This document shows, piece by piece, positions 39,001-47,989 of a stretch of 64,000 nucleotides of DNA (position 1 is its first letter; each line of letters starts with the position of its first letter). A model generated the notes under the pieces. That model saw only the letters and a program-made list of their open reading frames with translations, was not told the DNA's origin and searched no databases. Position numbers and translations under genes: made by a program. The stretch comes from Azorinus chamasolen (taxonomy: Eukaryota; Mollusca; Bivalvia; Cardiida; Solecurtidae): positions 55,767,985 to 55,831,984 of the forward strand of contig OY755252.1 in NCBI GenBank assembly GCA_963576725.1, read 5' to 3'.

Positions 39001-39419
39001 CCATGTAAAACTCTGGTTGCCATGGCAACCAAAAGAAAAATCTTCTAACCTCTTCTTCTCCGAAACCGGTTGTCAGGTTTCAAAATAATTTGATGGGAAT
39101 AATTATTAGGTGACTATCTTCCCAAGTAGCTAAAATCATGACAATATCTAAAACAACATGGCCGCTAGGGGCGGGGCCTGTTTGTCTGTATAGAAAACAT
39201 AGCAACATGTTAAATCTCCCCTTCACCAAAACCAATGGTCGGACTTCAGAATAATTTAATTGGAATAACCATTAGGTAACCACCTCCAAAACTAGCTAAA
39301 AAGGTTTCAAACCATGCTGAAATCTGTTTGCCATGACAACCAAATAAAACCAATATTTAAATCTCAGTGTTGGTATACTAACTGGTCCCTCGGGATCATT
39401 AGTTTTTATGTTATCAATT

Positions 39420-39720
39420 TTGAAAAAATGAATACTGCTTAAGCCGGTGCTAGGGGCGTGAGTAGTGTTGCATTTTTAATAACTAGTCACGAACAGACTC
39501 AATAAAACCGAATCTAAAGTTTTCTCCTTTCGCATTACTACTTATGCTTTCGAAGGATCTCCCACTTTCAGAATATATTTCTACAAACCGATGGTCAGAT
39601 TTCGAAATAAGTTGATGGGAATAATCATTTGGTGACTCTACCAAAGTAGCTGAAACAGTGACAGCATTTGGTATTTATGTCTGAATTTCGAAACTGATTT
39701 TCCATGACCTGAGCTTTGTT
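39420..39720 (+). repeat. GCCGGTGCTAGGGG repeat and continuation of the CAAATGGTC body
   Basis: AATACTGCTTAAGCCGGTGC, CAATAAAACCGAATCTAAAG and CTTTCGAAGGATCTCCCACT (39428-39575) form the fullest plus-strand copy. CCGATGGTCAGATTTCGAAA resumes the surrounding repeat afterwards, so it looks inserted. Confidence 0.65.
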
Positions 39721-39969
39721 CGGTTGGCAAGTCCACCCTCATACATTATTAACAGACAAGCCCTTGGTCGTGAAGGGATTTCAGAAGCTTACACTGTGCG
39801 CATGCAAAACCAATTGAGGCTCGTGTACGAAGCGATTCTTCAATGCTCAGCTAGCTATCAGTATTCGTTTGATATTTGAACACACGAAACTTATAGAAAT
39901 ACTTGGATTTTCAATAGTTATGAGCTGCTTAAGTATGCAATAAACTGACATGGACAAAATATGTAATTA

Positions 39970-40765
39970 TACCCCCATTTCTGAAGAAGTGGGGGAGATA
40001 TTTGAATCGCGTGTGTCCGTCCGTCCTTCCGTCCGTCCGTCCATCCGGAGCATTACTCCTAACGTATTATAGGCACAAATGTGAAACTTCATAATTATGT
40101 TGATAGAGGGTGATGAGAGTATGTGCAGTCAACAAGGGTTGTAACTTAAATTCATTTTTGAGGGAGTTATTCCCCTTAGTTACTTTTCAGAAGCAAGTTT
40201 TTGTCCGGAGCAGAACTTGTCAAGTATTGTAGAAACAACTGTGAAACTTTATATATGGAGAGAGGGTGATGAGAGGATATGCTGTCAATAAGGGTTGCAA
40301 CTCTAAATTATTTTTTTGAGGGAGTTATTCCCTTTAGTTACTTTCAAGAAGCAATTTTTGTTCGGAGCATAACTTCTCAAGTATTGTAGGAACAACTGTG
40401 CAACTTTATATATAGATAGAGGGTGATGAGAGGATGTGCAGTCAATAAAGGTTGTAACTCTAAATTCATTTTGAGGGAGTTTTTCCCCATAGTTACTTTT
40501 TAGAAGCAATTTGCTTGTCTGGAGCATAACTTCTCAAGTATTGTAGGCACAACTGTGAAACTTAATATATGGAAAGAGGGTGGTGAGAAGACGTGCAGTC
40601 AACAAGGGCTGTAACACTAATTTCATTTTTGAGGGATTTATTCCCCTTTGTTACTTTTCATAAGCAATTTAAGTGGATGAAAGGATTATTGATCTGTTGC
40701 CGCTTGTACTGAAGTCAGTGGATCTTGTGACAAGATGGCGGGATGGGGTAATAATCACTTTTAGT
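39970..40765 (+). repeat. Repeat with four ~157-bp subunits
   Basis: CCCCATTTCTGAAGAAGTGG, then a CGTCCGTCCTTCCGTCCGTC tract, opens it. AGGGTTGTAACTYWAAATTC recurs at about 40134, 40291, 40449 and 40606, with GGAGCATAACTTCTCAAGTA in each unit. It ends ATGGCGGGATGGGGTAATAA. Confidence 0.8.
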
Positions 40766-41164
40766 GATAGCTCTAGTTGTCATAATCACCTTTAGTGATA
40801 GCTTAGTTGTATTTGGCCACAATCAACTTTGCGATATTCAATGAATGAATGTGACTACCGATACATTATTAGATCTATCATATTGACAGTGGTTTGCTTA
40901 TTTGGTCTGAAATCAATTTCGTTCTTGGTGTTTCAAAACAGAAATGATTTTAAATGAACATTTTAACAAACCAAGCTTACTTTTCAAGGAAAACTTTTAG
41001 TTCCCATATGCTGTAAAACAATTGTTATTGTACTTTTTCAAATAAAATACAGTCTACTGACATATTCTGTGACAAATGTAATGTGTATACATGTTGTAAA
41101 TAATGTCTGTGGTATACCCACGTTGTGATTTAAAAACAACGAAATCTGTTTGTGAAACACAATG

Positions 41165-41695
41165 TCCCCGATATGACGTTTGAGTTTGACGTATGACATT
41201 TACCTTAATAGGTCACCCCTAAATATGTTCGCCTCCATAAGTTTCACATGTATGCCAAGTTTGAAGGATGTATGTTGAAGACGACAAAATTATCACCAAT
41301 CTAAATTTGACCCGTAATTTTACACTTGACCATAATGTATGACATTGTCCTTAAAAAGTCACCACTAAAACGTTCACCTCCATAAGTTGCAAATGCATGC
41401 CAAGTCTGAGGGATGTATTTTGAATGGTGACAAATTTATCGCCATTCTAAATTCGACCAGTAATTTGACATTTGACCTTGATGTATGAACTTGATCTTCA
41501 TATGTCACCCCTAAATAGTTTTGCCTCTATAAGTTGCATATGCATGCTAAGTTTGAAGTATGCATGTGCAATAGCTACAGCTACAAAATTGTCGCCAACG
41601 CTAAAGTTGGGAACAAAACAACCAACAAACCAACAAACAATGAAAAAAACCACAACATGACCCCTCTTTGTTGGGGGGGGGGGGGGGGCATAATA
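41165..41695 (+). repeat. Repeat with three ~145-bp subunits and G-tract
   Basis: CACCCCTAAATATGTTCGCC, CCATAAGTTTCACATGTATG and CCAAGTTTGAAGGATGTATG recur three times. It ends with CAACAAACCAACAAACAATG and 17 consecutive G (41673-41689). Confidence 0.75.
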
Positions 41696-41744
41696 ATGCC
41701 ACTATTAAGATATTGATACAAGTATCCTGTTATTGTTACAATTT

Positions 41745-41850
41745 TGAATGTCTGTGATGATGATTTTGATTGTCTGAAAATGATTTTGAATATCGGTGAT
41801 AGTGATTTTGAATGGCGGTGATAATGATTTTTAAATCATTTGTGATATTT
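41745..41850. repeat. Short tandem repeat (GTGATGATGATTTTGAAT)
   Basis: Four or five units of about 22 bp with GATTTTGAATG words. Confidence 0.7.
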
Positions 41851-42134
41851 AACATTATGATTACAGCACTTTTGTGATGATAATGTGCTCTGTCATAGTT
41901 ATTAATGAAATTGAAAAAAAACCACTCAGTTGATATTTCTGAGAAAATTGTGATCATGCAAACGTTAACAAGGCGCAAACTAACTATGATATTATCTGAA
42001 ATGCTGAAAGAAGAGTAGAAAAAGGTACAATTTATTGATCTAAAATAATATATCATTAAACTGTTGTGTATAACCATTATATTTATGTCTCTTCCTCGAT
42101 CTACGAAATATTCATGTTAGGTTAAGAAAATAGT

Positions 42135-42870
42135 TCTCAAGTTTTACCTTTGACCTTCCAATGACCTGGATTTTATGTACCAAGTCCTTGGTAGAGGATA
42201 TTGTCTTAGTATGTTGTGCACATTAATTACAATATACATCACATAGGTAGAAAACATTGACTGAAATGCACAAAAAGTACAAATTTGGCAATGTGACTTT
42301 TGACCTCTACCTGCGACCTTGACATTGACAATATGTACCAACTTCCTTGGTAGAGGATATTGACTGCGTAAGGTGCATGTGCACATTTATTACAAAACAT
42401 ACATCACATACATGGGAACATGTACTGAAATTGCACAAAAAGTACAAATTTGACCTTTGACTTCTTAAATGTGACATTTGACCTCTACTTGCGACCTTGA
42501 GATTGGCAGTATGTAACAAAGTCCTTGGTTGAGGATATTGTTTTAGTACGTTCATCTTGCAAAGTTATTAGAAATACATCACATATGTAGAACAAGTGGA
42601 TTTCAACATTCACAAATTAGTAAAAAATGATGTGTGACTTCTAAAATGTGTCGTTTGACCTCTACTTGTGACATTGACCTTGACACACCTATAAAACTCG
42701 TGGTAAAGGAAACCTCCTTTTTTAAATGAATATCTGTGCCAAGTTTTACTTAAATATACTAATGTTAATGTAAAAATGTAGAACGAAAAGGTCTTGAAAC
42801 AGAGAAAAAAGCTCAAATTTGACCTTTGACCCCTAGCCATGACATTGACCTTAAAGGGAATCAATTGAAA
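42135..42870 (+). repeat. TGACCTTGACC-type repeat, ~185-bp subunits
   Basis: TTTGACCTCTACCTGCGACC, AGTCCTTGGTAGAGGATATT and CATCACATAGGTAGAAAACA recur about four times, the last two more diverged. Familiar from bivalve genomes. It runs to the right arm of the 5.2-kb unit. Confidence 0.75.
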
Positions 42871-43154
42871 CTTATATTTTTAACATTGTCCTGATATTAG
42901 TCATTTAATTATAAAGTTATATAAAAATCCCTTCATTAGTTAAAAAGATATTAAGAGATCTTTGTGTATGATATTTATTTTATTTCTACGACATAGCCGT
43001 TGCCATGGAAACTCAAATTTTAGTGCTTTATAATTGTACCATAATGCTGCCACCCTTCCTATTTTGATTGTTAAGTCATACTCTTCGTTATCTGAAAGTA
43101 TCCTGTCATTGTAAACCAGGTAACAAAATTTCGAAAAATGTCCCCTACTATAAG

Positions 43155-43235
43155 AGTTGAGTATCAAACAGTTTGGACTATGATGACACGTCTATTTACT
43201 CGGTGTCTGATCTGGATCTAAGCTGTTTGTAATTG
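43155..43235. mobile_element. T-B hairpin fragment
   Basis: CAAACAGTTTGGACTATGAT and TCTGATCTGGATCTAAGCTG around ATTTACTCGGTG. It lies about 65 bp upstream of the probable 5' leader acceptor of the P2-like gene. Confidence 0.6.
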
Positions 43236-43300
43236 TGAGTCACATTGCGAATACGTCTAGTACGATAAGAATTAATTCGGATAAAATACGTCATTTCCAG

Positions 43301-43322
43301 ATTTCAACATCCAGCGTGAAAG
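43301..43322 (+). promoter_or_regulatory. Probable 5' untranslated leader of the P2-like gene
   Basis: An acceptor-like TCATTTCCAG ends at 43300, followed by 22 bases to the ATG. An upstream leader exon is inferred, as in many ribosomal protein genes, but was not located. An in-frame TGA lies two codons before the ATG. Confidence 0.45.
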
Positions 43323-43494
43323 ATGAAGTACATTGCAGCTTATTTACTTGCTGTTATGGGTGGACAAGAGACGCCGACGTCAGATGACGTCAGAAACGTC
43401 ATCACAAGCGTCGGAATTGAAGTTGACGAGGAAAAACTAAAGTTGGTGATGGAGAAATTGAAAGGGAAGAATGTTGAGGAAATACAAGAAGAAG
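43323..43494 (+). CDS. RPLP2: P2-like exon 1: dimerisation domain
   Basis: ATG at 43323; the donor is GAAG|GTAAGG. It encodes 57 codons plus one base. The AAYLLAVMGG and SVGIEVDEEKL blocks are the clearest P2 signatures. Confidence 0.88.
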
Positions 43495-46400
43495 GTAAGG
43501 CAAATAAATCTCTTAGCCCTTCTCTCACTGTGAAAAAATAATATACAGTAAAACCTCCCTTAACCGGAATGCTTGTAGAGAAGAATTTAGATATTTTAGG
43601 TATGTGACTGCTTAATGCAGGATGAAAGTCATGCAGAAAGCTCCTCTAGGAGCTTTCTGCATGACTTCCACCCTGCATTAAGCTGTCACATGTCCCTAAG
43701 ACCGATATTTATACTAAATTTTAACGTCCGGTTAAGAGAGGTTTTACTGTATTCTCGAATTTGGATCTGGTGCAATTTTAAGTAATTCAATCAAACTTTT
43801 GAGAAATTATTCTTTGAAGTACAAACAACCTGGATCCAATTGAGACGCCGGGTTACTCAGGATCTCATTTGGATCCAGATTAACCCTTTCGGCGCCAAAT
43901 TTCTAATTGTCGTCTGCAATCCAAGTTTGGTTAAATCATTCAGTAAAATAAGGAAATGCGATAAATAAATGCAAATTTCAAAAGGAATAAAGCATATAAA
44001 TAGAAATAGAGATTGAGACGAATTGAGACAAATAGTGAAGTCCCTGATCAGACGCCGACTTGAAAAGGCGGCGTCTGATCTGGGACTGCACTATTTTGTC
44101 ATGGTGCATTTATGCGACTGCGGCGGTGAAAGGGTTAATTGGGAATGTGAGTCAAGTCGCGAATGGTTGGACATGGATGAACTATTATAAGTAAAATATA
44201 AAATAGTGGCATTTATTTCAATGGCGAATATTGGAGAATTAGTTCTGTAGGATAAGCAAACAGAACAGCCACTACAGAAAATGACTGATCAGGGTCTACA
44301 ATGTTTGCAAATAAGTGGATTGTGCAGTAAAGTGTTTAACCATTTCTTCCCGCGATCCTGTATATGAGACAATGTAGATCTGTATATGAGACAATGTAGA
44401 TCTTGTATATGAGACAATGTAGATCCTGTATATGAGACAATGTAGATCCTGTATATGAGACAATAAAGATTTGTATATGAGACAATGTAGACTTTGTATA
44501 TGAGACAATGTAGATTCTGTATATGAGACAATGTAGATCTGTATATGAAACAATGTAGATCTTGTATATGAGACAATGTTGATTCTGTATATGAGACAAT
44601 GTAGACCCTGTATATGTGACAAAGTAGATTCTGTATATGAGACAATGTAGACCCTGTATATGAGACAATGTCGATCTGTATATGAAACAATGTAGATCTG
44701 TATATGAGACAATGTAGGTTATGCATATGAGACACTGTAGATCCTGTATATGAGACAATGTTGATCCAGTATATAAGACAATGTAGACCTGTATATGAGA
44801 CAATGTCGATATGTATATAAGACAATGTCGATCGGTATATGAGACAATGTAGATCATGTTTATGAGACAATGTAGACCCTGTATATGAGACAATGTAGAT
44901 CCTGTATATGAGACAATGTAAATCACGTATATGAGACAATTTAGATCATATTTATGAGACAATGTAGATCTGTATATGAGACAATATATATTCTGTATAT
45001 GAGACAATGTAGACCCTGTATAAGAGACAATGTAGATACAGTATATGAGACAATGTAGATCCTGTATATGAGACAATGTAGATCCTGTGTATGAGACAAT
45101 GTAGATCTGTATATCACACAATGTAGATCCCGTATATGAGACAATAATTTACTCGTAGGCATACGTAGTTATACTTGTATATCCGCGGCAATTATTGAAC
45201 ATCTTCAAAATTTGACCACGGATCAAACAACGGTAGTACATGTACATCCGTGCTTTTCCGTTGTTTATCCGCAGTGTACACGCCCTGACACGTATTAAAC
45301 CGTGTTCTTTCCTTATTAAACCGTATCATTTCCGTATTAATGCCTAGTTCACATATTCACGGATCACTTCGCTGATCAACTACGGATTAAATCTCACGGA
45401 TGACCCTGGAAATGCCAATTTCCGTAGTTCGATACGGGTGCACACAACGGTGTGACTACGGGGTTTTGACTAAGAAAGTGCAGGAATGGATCACGAGTGA
45501 TACGGATTGTTACGGTACGACACGGTTTAATACGGAAATGACACGGCTTAATTTCAGGACATGCGCACTGTGATAAGTACGGATTAATACGGTTTTAGTA
45601 CGGACTAAAACGGACCAGTTTATATACGTTCGAATACGGTTTAGTAAGGATGTTCTACGGTTGTTTGATTAGTGGTCAAAATTTGAACATGTTAAAAAAT
45701 TGTCACTGATATATACAGGTACATGTACTAACTACGTATGACTACGGCTAAAGTACAGAAAGCTACGGACCAGCACAGATTGCCACGAATGATGCCGGGT
45801 CGTATTTGTTGCTAACCCAGTGTCAAATCCATAATGTGTGACCGCCAAAGCTCGTTGTCACACCATTGTGTTCATCCGTATCGCACTACAGAATTTGGCA
45901 TTTCCGGGGTCATCCGTGAGATTTAATCCGTAGTGGAACCGGCAAGGTGATCCGGGAATGTGTGACCTAATGCTAGGCAAATATTTTCGGCCAATCATCA
46001 GTTCGGGTGGTTTAAAAAGTGTGCTTGATTTTATGGTCAAGAGTTCGAGATTTTGCGAGATTTTCCTTCTTAAATCATTTAGATGCCTAGTTACTCCGTG
46101 TCTCACCAGGGTTACCTTAGTAATTCATTTAGATGCCTAGTTACTCAGTGTCTCACCAGGGTTACCTTAGTTATTCATGCAGACGCCTAGTTACTCCGCG
46201 TCTACACCAGGGTTACCTTACCGGGGTCTACACTAGCCCCGCTTAATAATTCATTTAAACACCGAGTTACTCAGTGTCTCACAAGGGTTACCTTAGTAAT
46301 TCACCTAGACGCCGCTGAATTACTCCGTGTCTCACCAGGGTTACATTAGTAATTCATATAGACACCTAGTTACTACGTGCCTCACCAGGGTTACCTTAGT

Positions 46401-47819
46401 AATTCATTCAGCCCACTGAGATACTCCGTGTCTCACAAGGGTTCCTTAGTAATTCATTTAAACGCCGAGCTACTCCATGTCTCACCAGGATTACCTTAGT
46501 AATTCATTTAGACACCTAGTTACTCCGTGTCTCATCAGGGTTACCTTAGTAATTCATTTAGACGCCTAGTTACTCAGTGTCTCACCTGGGTTACCTTAGT
46601 AATTCATGTTGATGCCTAGTTACTCCGCGTCTAAACCAGGGTTACCTAACCGGGGTCTACACTAGCCCCGCTTAGTAATTCATTTAAACACCGAGTTACT
46701 CAGTGTCTCACCAGAGTTACCTTAGTAATTCACCTAGACGCCGAGTTACTCCATGTCTCATCAGGGTTACATAAGTAGTAATTCATTTAGACACCTAGTT
46801 AATAGTACTACGTGCCTCACCAGGGTTACCTTACTCATTCATTTAGAAATCTAGTTAATCCGAGTCTCACCAGGGTTACCTTAGTAATTCATTTAGATAC
46901 CTAGTTACTCCGTATCTCACCAGGGTTACATTAGTAATTAATTTAGACACCTAGTTACTCCGTGTCTCACCAGGGTTGCATTAGTAATTCATTCAGACAC
47001 CTAGTTACTCCGTGTCTCACCAGAGTTACATTAGTACATTTGTAATTGATTTAGACACATGGTTACTCGGTGTCTATACCATGGTTACCTTATTAATTTT
47101 ATAAATCCATTTAGACGCAGAGTTACTCTGTTTCTACAACAGGGTTACTTTACTAATTCATTTAGACGCAGAGTTACTCCGTGCCTCACTAGGGTATAAT
47201 TTGTTTGATTCTCGTCTATATTCCGAACCCTGACGGCGTAAGACGAGTAGTTACGAATGAGATGCTCATTTACTCCGTGCCTCACTAGGGTCTAAAATGT
47301 TTGATACTCTAATTATGTTTTGTGTAAAGTAGCTGGCAGTCAATATTTCGAACCCTGGCGGAATAAGACGAGTAGTTATGAATGAGATGCTGAGTTACTC
47401 CGTGCCTCACCAGTGTCTAAAATGTTTGAAACTCTAATGATGTTTGAAGTACAATGTAATTGGAGTAAAAATCCACTTTGATCCACGAAGCAGATGACAA
47501 CCACATCAGACGTTGACTTTTTTGTCAGATGCCGCGTCGGTGACATGGCGACTTGGCTGACCTGGGTCTATACTATTTGCAATATACCGATGTGAGTTTA
47601 TTTCTTGGAATTGTTCAGTTCAAACAGTCTTTGAATTTATTCACAGGTCTGGCGCTGCTTGCAAATTCAGTATTTTGTACAAGTAACACGTGCACACCGG
47701 AAGACAACAATGCGCATGACGTCACAGCAGAACCGGGAATTGCTAAAACCTTGACTGACCTTGATACTGATGACGATGATGACGAAGATGAATCATTCAT
47801 GAATTTGTTTGGGGACTAA
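43323..47819 (+). CDS. RPLP2: 60S acidic ribosomal protein P2-like, divergent hinge and tail
   Basis: Two exons (43323-43494, 47647-47819) joined in phase 1 give 114 residues, the usual P2 length. P2 forms the lateral stalk of the large ribosomal subunit with P0 and P1 and recruits translation GTPases. Residues 1-58 (MKYIAAYLLAVMGG, ITSVGIEVDEEKL, LKGKNVEEIQEEG) match the helical dimerisation domain of P2. The rest is unusual. In place of an Ala/Gly/Pro-rich hinge it has ANSVFCTSNTCTPEDNNAHD with two cysteines, and it ends DDDDDEDESFMNLFGD instead of the near-invariant ESDDDMGFGLFD. An expressed P2 paralogue, or a gene whose second exon was replaced, are both possible. Symbol by similarity only. 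Confidence 0.78.
43546..43749. mobile_element. P4 pogo-type MITE, intact
   Basis: CAGTAAAACCTCCCTTAACC and GGTTAAGAGAGGTTTTACTG are 20-bp inverted ends, with TA on both sides (43544-43545, 43750-43751); 204 bp. The hairpin pairs CTTAATGCAGGATGAAAGTC with its complement around AGCTCCTCTAGGAGCT. It lies 50 bp into the P2-like intron and is the best P4 reference. Confidence 0.92.
43820..44165. mobile_element. T-B relative split by a T-C insertion
   Basis: CCTGGATCCAATTGAGACGC and CTCATTTGGATCCAGA lead to TTAA; after the T-C copy the T-B-like flank resumes GGGAATGTGAGTCAAGTCGC. A matching uninterrupted flank is at 43205-43255. Confidence 0.65.
43880..44138 (-). mobile_element. T-C family TTAA-MITE nested in a T-B relative
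   Basis: TTAACCCTTTCGGCGCCAAA opens and TGCGGCGGTGAAAGGGTTAA closes, TTAA on both sides; 259 bp. The hairpin has GTCCCTGATCAGACGCCGAC / GGCGTCTGATCTGGGACTGC. Confidence 0.9.
44230..44340 (-). mobile_element. T-A2 fragment
   Basis: GATAAGCAAACAGAACAGCC, CTGATCAGGGTCTACAATGT and TGTGCAGTAAAGTGTTTAAC. Confidence 0.5.
44345..45150. repeat. Minisatellite, 22/23-bp unit (TGTATATGAGACAATGTAGATC)
   Basis: About 35 units of mixed 22 and 23 bp fill 800 bp of the P2-like intron. The 261-residue open frame on the minus strand (with SYTGSTLSHIQDLHCLIY-type periodicity) is a by-product. Confidence 0.95.
45155..45975. mobile_element. Large foldback element rich in TACGG words
   Basis: ACGTAGTTATACTTGTATAT, CAAAATTTGACCACGGATCA (45165-45235) are inverted at GTGGTCAAAATTTGAAC to ACTAACTACGTATGACTACG (45672-45745). 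ATTCACGGATCACTTCGCTG and GGATTAAATCTCACGGATGA (45352-45405) are inverted at CATCCGTGAGATTTAATCCG (45911-45930). Many TACGGATTAATACGG words lie between. No coding. Confidence 0.65.
46040..47195. repeat. Satellite, ~50-bp unit, built on a T-B hairpin centre
   Basis: About 20 units contain GACGCCTAGTTACTCCGTGT, CTCACCAGGGTTACCTTAGT and AATTCATTTA. The first two words correspond to the tip and inner arm of T-B (GACGCCGAGTAACTCGGCGT, CTCATCAGG). A higher-order block with CCGGGGTCTACACTAGCCCC recurs at 46218 and 46643. Confidence 0.9.
47196..47500. repeat. Diverged longer units related to the 50-bp satellite
   Basis: GAATGAGATGCTCATTTACT, CCGTGCCTCACTAGGGTCTA and AAAATGTTTGATACTCTAAT repeat two to three times at about 130 bp. 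Confidence 0.7.
47647..47819 (+). CDS. RPLP2: P2-like exon 2: divergent hinge and acidic tail
   Basis: The acceptor is TTTATTCACAG. It continues the phase-1 split Gly, giving GLALLANSVFCTSNTCTPED, then a spacer, then the acidic run TDDDDDEDESFMNLFGD and TAA. The final F..LF.D spacing vaguely recalls the canonical tail. Confidence 0.75.
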
Positions 47820-47989
47820 AATACCAGAAGAAACAAATTACAAACAAAAACGCAAGAACTGAAAGCGCCATAAAAAGTTAACCAATTTCAAACTTTCATA
47901 CATGTACTAGGAATTGCCAACTACTATCAAAATAGAAATAATATACTGTATTTTCTCTAGCAAACACTCCCGGTAGAGTTACATTTATA

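Larger units (their letters stand above)
37990..43148. mobile_element. 5.2-kb unit with decayed inverted ends and TA flanks
   Basis: GTAGGGGACA at 37990 and its inverse TGTCCCCTAC ending at 43148 are directly flanked by TA. Inverted similarity continues inwards: TTTTGTTACCTG.TTTACAAT (38021 / 43110) and AAGGGTGGCAG (38092 / 43050), then TTTCCATNGCAAC. The interior is a patchwork of bivalve repeats listed separately. No transposase was recognised; the largest frame (38620-38988) has no known domain. It may be a composite or a dead element. Confidence 0.55.

Noticed and set aside
44289..45162. Long open frames (up to 261 codons) on the minus strand with a regular periodicity
   Set aside because: They lie wholly in the 22/23-bp minisatellite; all frames stay open because the unit lacks stops, and several overlapping frames show the same words.
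47553..47646. Extension of P2-like exon 2 upstream to an ATG at 47553
   Set aside because: The frame is open, but TTATTCACAG at 47637-47646 is a good acceptor and phase 1 joins exactly to exon 1, giving the normal P2 length.
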